Assembly: GCA_964354865.1 (NCBI GenBank)
Contig: CAYHBN010000059.1
Span: forward strand, 1-9,836
DNA length: 9,836 nt
Reading direction: 5' to 3'
Origin: JAHFJU01 sp964354865
Lineage (GTDB): Bacteria; Patescibacteriota; Gracilibacteria; UBA1369; UM-FILTER-53-11
Shown here piece after piece: positions 6,291-9,836 of the stretch (position 1 is the first letter of the stretch; each line of letters opens with the position of its first letter). The translations under genes were made by a program, and so were the position numbers. The notes below the pieces were generated by a model. The model was not told where the DNA came from, searched no databases, and was given only the letters and a program-made list of their open reading frames with translations.

Positions 6291-6323
6291 TTGATCGATC
6301 AAAATTTTAATAAATCGATCAAT
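6290..6323 (+). promoter_or_regulatory. Putative antitoxin operator
   Basis: A perfect 14-bp palindrome TTTGATCGATCAAA (6290-6303) sits at the expected transcript start, and a second partial copy, ATCGATCAA (6314-6322), abuts the antitoxin ATG. Paired palindromes over the promoter are the usual target of Phd/YefM-type autorepression, so binding by the encoded antitoxin is inferred. Confidence 0.55.
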
Positions 6324-6602
6324 ATGTCTTCTCGTACTATATCTGCCACGGATGCAAAGCTTAAATTCGGAACGCTGTCTGTCTTTGTTAAAAAAGGTGG
6401 GCAGGTGATTATTGAAAAAAATAATGAGCCGCAAATGGCTTGGATTTCAATCGACGACTACGAAGATTTTTTGGAGCTAAAAGACCCTGTTTTTCAGAAG
6501 AAACTAAAAAGTGAAAAGAAAGAAATGCAGAAGGGGGATTTTGGTTCTATGGACGATCTCTATGCGGCTCATCGTCAGACTATTATTAAAGAATCTCGAT
6601 AA
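6324..6602 (+). CDS. Phd/YefM-family antitoxin
   Basis: A 92-aa protein whose N-terminus (MSSRTISATDAKLKFGTLSV, then a VIIEKNNEPQMAWISIDDYE-like stretch at about 30-49) matches the Phd/YefM DNA-binding fold: a beta strand, an N-terminal helix, a KxGqvviEKNnepq hairpin and a conserved acidic DY. The charged C-terminal half (about 50-92) would wrap and neutralise the toxin. Its TAA stop overlaps the toxin ATG by one base (TAATG), a typical translationally coupled antitoxin-toxin pair. The start was chosen from the promoter at 6262-6290; the frame extends to 6192, but the extra residues are low-complexity glycine encoded by the G tract. It should repress its own promoter through the adjacent palindromes. 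Confidence 0.85.
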   Translation: MSSRTISATDAKLKFGTLSVFVKKGGQVIIEKNNEPQMAWISIDDYEDFLELKDPVFQKKLKSEKKEMQKGDFGSMDDLYAAHRQTIIKESR

Positions 6603-6853
6603 TGTATACCGTAAAGACCTCGAAGTTATTTCAGAAAAACTTTTTGAAGCTTGACGCAGCTCTGCAGTCGAGAGTTTTAGTTTCTCTTGAAAGGTTGAGT
6701 CTAGATCCTTTTGATGGGTCAAAAAAGTTAGTGAATGTTAAAGAGGGAGTATATAGAATCCGTATTGGAGATTATAGAATACGCTTTGATGTTGAAGATA
6801 AAGATATATTCCTTTACTGTGTGCGCCATCGTAAAGATGTATACCGAAAGTAA
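6602..6853 (+). CDS. RelE/ParE-family toxin
   Basis: An 83-aa basic protein with the typical RelE/ParE layout: N-terminal helices (SKLFQKNFLKLDAALQSRV, 7-25), a DPF turn (35-37), the strand pair YRIRIGDYRIRF (51-62) and the terminal VRHRKDVYRK (74-83). In RelE toxins the Arg residues and the final His/Arg/Tyr cluster form the ribosome-dependent mRNA cleavage site. Those residues are visible (Arg52, Arg59, Arg61, His76, Tyr81), so an active RelE-type mRNA interferase is likelier than a gyrase-targeting ParE, though I cannot settle this by eye. The ATG overlaps the antitoxin stop by one base. queF starts 35 bp downstream with no strong promoter, so read-through into queF is plausible. Confidence 0.85.
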   Translation: MYTVKTSKLFQKNFLKLDAALQSRVLVSLERLSLDPFDGSKKLVNVKEGVYRIRIGDYRIRFDVEDKDIFLYCVRHRKDVYRK

Positions 6854-6888
6854 AGTAGTCCTATTAACCGTTTACCCCTCAATCATCT

Positions 6889-7326
6889 ATGGCAAAAACT
6901 GCATTCAAAAAGTACCGAGAAGGAGAGGATTATACCCAGACTGACACACGCGCGCTTCGCGCCGAACTCTCACTAAAAACACCTTTAGAAACTTTTTCGT
7001 TTGAGTCATTGTCGAGTGGCGAACACTGGGTTTCAATTTCAACTCCCGAGCTGACGGCTATTTGTCCCTTTACCGATTATCCCGATTTTGGTCGTGTTGA
7101 AATTAAATATGTGCCAAGTGATTGCTGTCTCGAATTAAAATCCTTTAAATTGTACATAAACGCATTTCGCGATAAAAAGATTTTTCACGAAGCATTAACC
7201 GAAGTAATTTTTGCGGATTTTATGGCTGCAGTTAAGCCTAAAAAAGCGGTTATTGAAGTTGATATGAATGTGCGAGGGAATGTGAAAACGGTATGTAAGA
7301 AATATTATAAGTGTGCTATACTCTAA
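6889..7326 (+). CDS. queF: NADPH-dependent 7-cyano-7-deazaguanine (preQ0) reductase
   Basis: A 145-aa, single-domain (Bacillus-type) QueF that reduces preQ0 to preQ1, the base later inserted into tRNA. Family signatures are clear: the thioimide-forming Cys59 and general-acid Asp66 in ICPFTDYPDF (58-67), the QueF motif ELKSFKLY (82-89), and FHE (99-101), whose Glu binds substrate. Length is slightly below the roughly 165-aa Bacillus enzyme but all key residues are present. The start ATG has no Shine-Dalgarno sequence. It lies between two toxin-antitoxin modules, 35 bp after relE and 30 bp before the AbrB antitoxin. The last codons of queF also carry the promoter of that second module. The GTP cyclohydrolase FolE shares the same fold, but the QueF motif rules it out. 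Confidence 0.93.
   Translation: MAKTAFKKYREGEDYTQTDTRALRAELSLKTPLETFSFESLSSGEHWVSISTPELTAICPFTDYPDFGRVEIKYVPSDCCLELKSFKLYINAFRDKKIFHEALTEVIFADFMAAVKPKKAVIEVDMNVRGNVKTVCKKYYKCAIL
7314..7322 (+). promoter_or_regulatory. Extended -10 promoter of the AbrB/PIN module, inside queF
   Basis: TGCTATACT is a TGn-TATACT extended -10 overlapping the final Ile-Leu codons of queF. The expected transcript would start near 7329, 28 nt before the antitoxin ATG. No good -35 is present, as is usual with extended -10 promoters. The direct repeat AACTTTCCAACTTT abuts the ATG and could be an operator. Confidence 0.55.
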
Positions 7327-7356
7327 GTCGGAATTGAATTCTAACTTTCCAACTTT

Positions 7357-7602
7357 ATGAGTACTACCGTTGTTCGTAAAAAAGGACAGATCACGTTGCC
7401 GATCAAGGTGCGAGAAGAATGTGATATTAAAGAGAATGATGCACTCCGAGTTATCCCATTAAAAAGCAAGGCAATGCTTATTATTCCGGCTACAGACCCT
7501 CTACAGAGAATGCTTGAAAAGTCTGCTGCTAATGCTAAACGCAAAGGGATTACTCTTGAGGATATGCTCACTGAGCTCCGTGAAATTCGTAAAAAAGCAT
7601 AA
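7357..7602 (+). CDS. SpoVT/AbrB-domain antitoxin (VapB-like)
   Basis: An 81-aa protein with a SpoVT-AbrB swapped-hairpin DNA-binding domain over residues 1-48. The diagnostic KKGQITLP (8-15) is followed by KVREECDIKENDALRVIP. The C-terminal half (50-81) is helical and charged, the expected toxin-binding part. Its stop overlaps the PIN toxin start by one base (TAATG), identical to the junction in the upstream module. It should bind its own promoter DNA within the end of queF and neutralise the PIN nuclease. No Shine-Dalgarno sequence precedes the ATG. Confidence 0.85.
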   Translation: MSTTVVRKKGQITLPIKVREECDIKENDALRVIPLKSKAMLIIPATDPLQRMLEKSAANAKRKGITLEDMLTELREIRKKA

Positions 7603-8045
7603 TGACATATCATCCGCTATATACGGTTTTTCTCGATACGAGTGTTTTGATAGCTGCTACCCTTTCTTCAAAAGGCGCTTCTGCTGAAATTTTGAATTTG
7701 TGCAGGCATGGCCAGCTTAAGGGGGTTGTTTCAGATGCGGTAATGGCAGAGTTTGTAGATGTACTTTGTCGCAAATATCCTCATCAGAGCACATTTGCAG
7801 ATTCACTTATCACACTGTCTCGATTAGAAATTACAAAAATAAAGAAATCTCCTCTTATTCAAAAGGCGAAAAAATGGATAACGGATTCTAAAGATGCGCA
7901 TGTTCTTGCCGCTGCTGCGAAAACAAAAGTAGATTATCTCATTACTCTAGATGTACGTGATTTTATTTGGGATGCAACGGTGAGCAAAAAATCGGGCCTG
8001 TCTATTACGACACCTGGTGATTTTATGGCTATATTAAGAGCATGA
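7602..8045 (+). CDS. PIN-domain ribonuclease toxin (VapC-like)
   Basis: A 147-aa PIN-domain protein. The four acidic positions expected to hold Mg2+ are visible: Asp12 (FLDTSVLIAA), Glu50 (VMAEFVDVL), Asp98 (SKDAHVLAAA) and Asp117 (LITLDVRDF). PIN toxins cut tRNA or rRNA, often initiator tRNA or the sarcin-ricin loop; the target here cannot be read from sequence. It overlaps the AbrB antitoxin start-stop and lies 18 bp before queE, so queE may be transcribed from the antitoxin promoter. The family resembles the putative-toxin PIN group (COG1569-like) by the CRHGQLKGVVSD and DSKDAHVLAAA segments; that finer placement is tentative. Confidence 0.85.
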   Translation: MTYHPLYTVFLDTSVLIAATLSSKGASAEILNLCRHGQLKGVVSDAVMAEFVDVLCRKYPHQSTFADSLITLSRLEITKIKKSPLIQKAKKWITDSKDAHVLAAAAKTKVDYLITLDVRDFIWDATVSKKSGLSITTPGDFMAILRA

Positions 8046-8063
8046 TTCTCATTTGCGTTTACT

Positions 8064-8711
8064 ATGATTCTTAACGAACTATTTTATTCATTTCAGGGCG
8101 AGGGATTGAATGCCGGTGTCCCCGCAATTTTTGTGCGTTTTGGAAACTGTAATTTAAAGTGCACATGGTGCGATACTAAATATACGTGGCAACCGGGAGT
8201 GAGCGATAATGTTGTTGTTGCGACGCCTGAGTTGATTGAGGAAATTCGTGCGTTATCTGAGAAAAATAACTGCAAACATTTAGTAATTACCGGCGGAGAA
8301 CCAATGCTGCAACAAGGCGAAATTGTGGCTCTCAGAAATGCTTTTCCGAATTTCTATATTGAGGTTGAGACAAATGGGAGTCAGCCAATTCTATGCGCCG
8401 ATTCGGTCGATCTTTTTACCGTCTCATATAAAATGAAGAACTCAGGTAACGCATCGTATGAATTAAAAACGATCGGCGAAAAATGTGTTTATAAATTTGT
8501 TATGTGTAGCGTTGAAGACGGTGTTGAAATTAACGAACTGGTAAAGCAGTATGATCTTCCGCGCGAAAAAGTATATATAATGCCCGAAGGGGTGACCGCG
8601 CAGGCATTACTAGAAAAAACGCCGTTTGTGACGAAATTTGCTCTCGAAAATGGCTATCGATTCACAACCCGTTTGCACGTGCTTGCGTATGGTGCAAAAA
8701 GGGGAGTGTGA
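8064..8711 (+). CDS. queE: 7-carboxy-7-deazaguanine synthase, radical SAM
   Basis: A 215-aa radical SAM enzyme that contracts 6-carboxy-tetrahydropterin (the QueD product) to 7-carboxy-7-deazaguanine. The FYSFQGEG start (7-14) is typical of QueE and precedes a canonical CxxxCxxC cluster motif (Cys29, Cys33, Cys36, ending CDTKYTW). The SAM-binding ITGGEPML follows at 75-82. The ending (YRFTTRLHVLAYG) also fits the family, and length is normal. queE sits 18 bp after the PIN toxin and 14 bp before the preferred queC start, so it is probably co-transcribed with both. No Shine-Dalgarno sequence is visible. Its partner QueD is not in the window. Confidence 0.95.
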   Translation: MILNELFYSFQGEGLNAGVPAIFVRFGNCNLKCTWCDTKYTWQPGVSDNVVVATPELIEEIRALSEKNNCKHLVITGGEPMLQQGEIVALRNAFPNFYIEVETNGSQPILCADSVDLFTVSYKMKNSGNASYELKTIGEKCVYKFVMCSVEDGVEINELVKQYDLPREKVYIMPEGVTAQALLEKTPFVTKFALENGYRFTTRLHVLAYGAKRGV

Positions 8712-8725
8712 TACTCTTTTATTAT

Positions 8726-9376
8726 ATGAAAACAGTTTTGGTCTATTCAGGGGGTATGGATTCGACAACGCTTTTATATACGTTGTTAGCCGATGCGCGC
8801 TCGACAGCCGGTATAAAAAGAAAAGATGAGGTGGTGGCGATTTCGTTTAATTACGGTCAGCGACACGACAAAGAACTCAAGTGCGCCGCGAAGATTTGTA
8901 AAAAACTTGGTGTGCCTCATGTCGTAATCGATGTGCGCTCGATCAATAAACTTATGTCGGGATCGTCTCTTACTTCGAAGACTATTAAGGTGCCGCATGG
9001 CCACTACGAAGACCAAAATATGCGCTCGACGGTGGTGCCTAATCGAAATATGGTTTTTATTTCGCTCGCAACCGCATACGCTGTTTCGTTGAAATTTGAT
9101 TGTATTGCTTTGGCAGTACACTCCGGTGATCATGCGATTTATCCCGACTGTCGCCCTGAGTTTATAAAAAAAGTTGACGCGGTCACGCGCATTGCAAACT
9201 ACGAGTCAATCAAAGTGCTCGCGCCATTTATGAATAAATCAAAAACGCAAATTGCGCGAATCGGCCGTCGGTTAGGAGTGCCCTTTGAAGAAACCTGGAC
9301 CTGCTACGAAGGCGGCGCGCGTCCATGCGGCAAATGCGGGTCGTGTGTAGAGCGGGCAGAGGCGCTTAGCTTTTAA
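8726..9376 (+). CDS. queC: 7-cyano-7-deazaguanine (preQ0) synthase
   Basis: A 216-aa ATP-dependent enzyme converting 7-carboxy-7-deazaguanine to preQ0. Seen are the PP-loop SGGMDS (8-13), the FNYGQRH segment, HSGDHAIYPDCRPEF, and the C-terminal zinc site Cys193-x7-Cys201-x2-Cys204-x2-Cys207. Length and motif order are typical. I prefer ATG 8726, which starts the protein at MKTVLVYSGG as in most homologues. A GTG at 8708 would add six residues and overlap the queE stop. With QueE and QueF it forms the last three steps to preQ1; alternatively preQ0 could feed other deazapurine pathways. It is the last rightward gene, with no clear terminator after it. Confidence 0.95.
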   Translation: MKTVLVYSGGMDSTTLLYTLLADARSTAGIKRKDEVVAISFNYGQRHDKELKCAAKICKKLGVPHVVIDVRSINKLMSGSSLTSKTIKVPHGHYEDQNMRSTVVPNRNMVFISLATAYAVSLKFDCIALAVHSGDHAIYPDCRPEFIKKVDAVTRIANYESIKVLAPFMNKSKTQIARIGRRLGVPFEETWTCYEGGARPCGKCGSCVERAEALSF

Positions 9377-9381
9377 TAAGG

Positions 9382-9600
9382 CTACTCTGGTCTAGCATCC
9401 CTTTGAGCTTTTGCATTGGCTATGGCTTTTGCATAGTCATTAAGACCAGGCTGACACGATCTAATATATGCAATGTTTTCAGCAAGGCTTTGTGTTGCAT
9501 CGACATAAATTGCGACATACCGTCTAGAACGCTCATGAAACGCATTCACCATTTCTATGTGAATGGCTGGGAGATTATATGAGTCATCGATATTTGGCAT
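9382..9600 (-). CDS. Hypothetical protein, 72 aa or longer, start uncertain
   Basis: A minus-strand frame ending at 9382, convergent with queC. From ATG 9600-9598 it encodes 72 aa (MPNIDDSYNLPAIHIEMV..., ending ANAKAQRDARPE) with no motif I recognise. GAGGG lies close upstream of this ATG, a possible ribosome site, although other genes here lack one. The same frame is open for 67 more codons, to a TAA at 9804-9802, and that upstream part reads like real protein (for example AYSQVHARAKELKAALIAEG directly before Met) but contains no ATG, GTG or TTG. The true gene may therefore use a rare start, or be a remnant whose 5' end was lost. No domain or membrane segment is visible. Confidence 0.5.
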   Translation of the reverse strand: MPNIDDSYNLPAIHIEMVNAFHERSRRYVAIYVDATQSLAENIAYIRSCQPGLNDYAKAIANAKAQRDARPE

Positions 9601-9836
9601 TAATCCCTCTGCGATAAGAGCTGCTTTTAGTTCTTTTGCTCGCGCATGTACTTGTGAGTAAGCAAGAGATGAGCCAGCACGTAATGAGTTTGGAATATAT
9701 AATTCAAAGCCCGCCGCACGACACTCCGGATCACGAGTGATCTCGGCGTTTTTAAGGTCAATATCCTCCCATATTCTCAGTACTTTTGCTTTATGATCTT
9801 CTTAATATTTTCTTATATTTTCTACTGGTAAATCTC

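Noticed and set aside
6192..6323. N-terminal extension of the Phd antitoxin
   Set aside because: It would include a poly-glycine stretch from the G tract and begins upstream of a strong promoter, so it cannot be the normal start.
6183..6434. Minus-strand 83-codon frame and a GGAGG-ATG mini-ORF (MQDL) near 6187-6211
   Set aside because: It overlaps the antitoxin gene and promoter, has no family resemblance, and the four-codon peptide is probably chance.
6853..6889. preQ1 riboswitch upstream of queF
   Set aside because: The 35-bp gap is C/T/A-rich and lacks the preQ1-I stem-loop and A-rich tail; no other candidate aptamer precedes queE or queC.
8786..9133. 115-codon minus-strand frame opposite queC
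   Set aside because: Antisense to a gene with full catalytic motifs; its Arg/His-rich composition is typical of a shadow frame.

Overview
The window looks like a piece of a small bacterial chromosome, most likely from the Candidate Phyla Radiation (Patescibacteria) or a similarly reduced lineage. This is an inference, based on a split transketolase, compact gene spacing, TAATG gene junctions and start codons that almost never have a Shine-Dalgarno sequence. The standard stop codons fit every gene, so UGA is not reassigned.

Layout. Positions 1-628 hold two unrecognised minus-strand genes that abut exactly; the second runs off the left edge. A 92-bp divergent promoter region (629-720) separates them from a plus-strand transketolase N-terminal subunit (721-1590) that has no C-terminal partner next to it. 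A very large ParB-like protein (1676-4897, 1073 aa) follows, with its own promoter. It has an N-terminal ParB/HTH core, a long Pro/Ala-rich middle and what looks like a duplicated C-terminal domain. Convergent to it is an unrecognised 326-aa gene (4957-5937). A 320-bp intergenic stretch then carries a tandemly duplicated ~50-bp hairpin unit, two terminator-like hairpins and a poly-G tract.

The right half is a plus-strand array: Phd/YefM antitoxin and RelE/ParE toxin (6324-6853), queF (6889-7326), AbrB-type antitoxin and PIN-domain toxin (7357-8045), queE (8064-8711) and queC (8726-9376). QueE makes 7-carboxy-7-deazaguanine, QueC converts it to preQ0 and QueF reduces that to preQ1, the precursor inserted into tRNA on the way to queuosine. 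QueD, the GTP cyclohydrolase and the tRNA transglycosylase are not in the window. The two toxin-antitoxin (TA) modules alternate with the queuosine genes, and each has a recognisable promoter of its own; the second lies inside the 3' end of queF. The window closes with a minus-strand ORF (9382-9600, open in frame to 9801) with an uncertain start.

The most unusual items are the interleaving of TA modules with preQ1 genes, the giant ParB with a repeated C-terminal domain, the tandem hairpin element at 6055-6156, and repeated evidence of very short or absent leaders.
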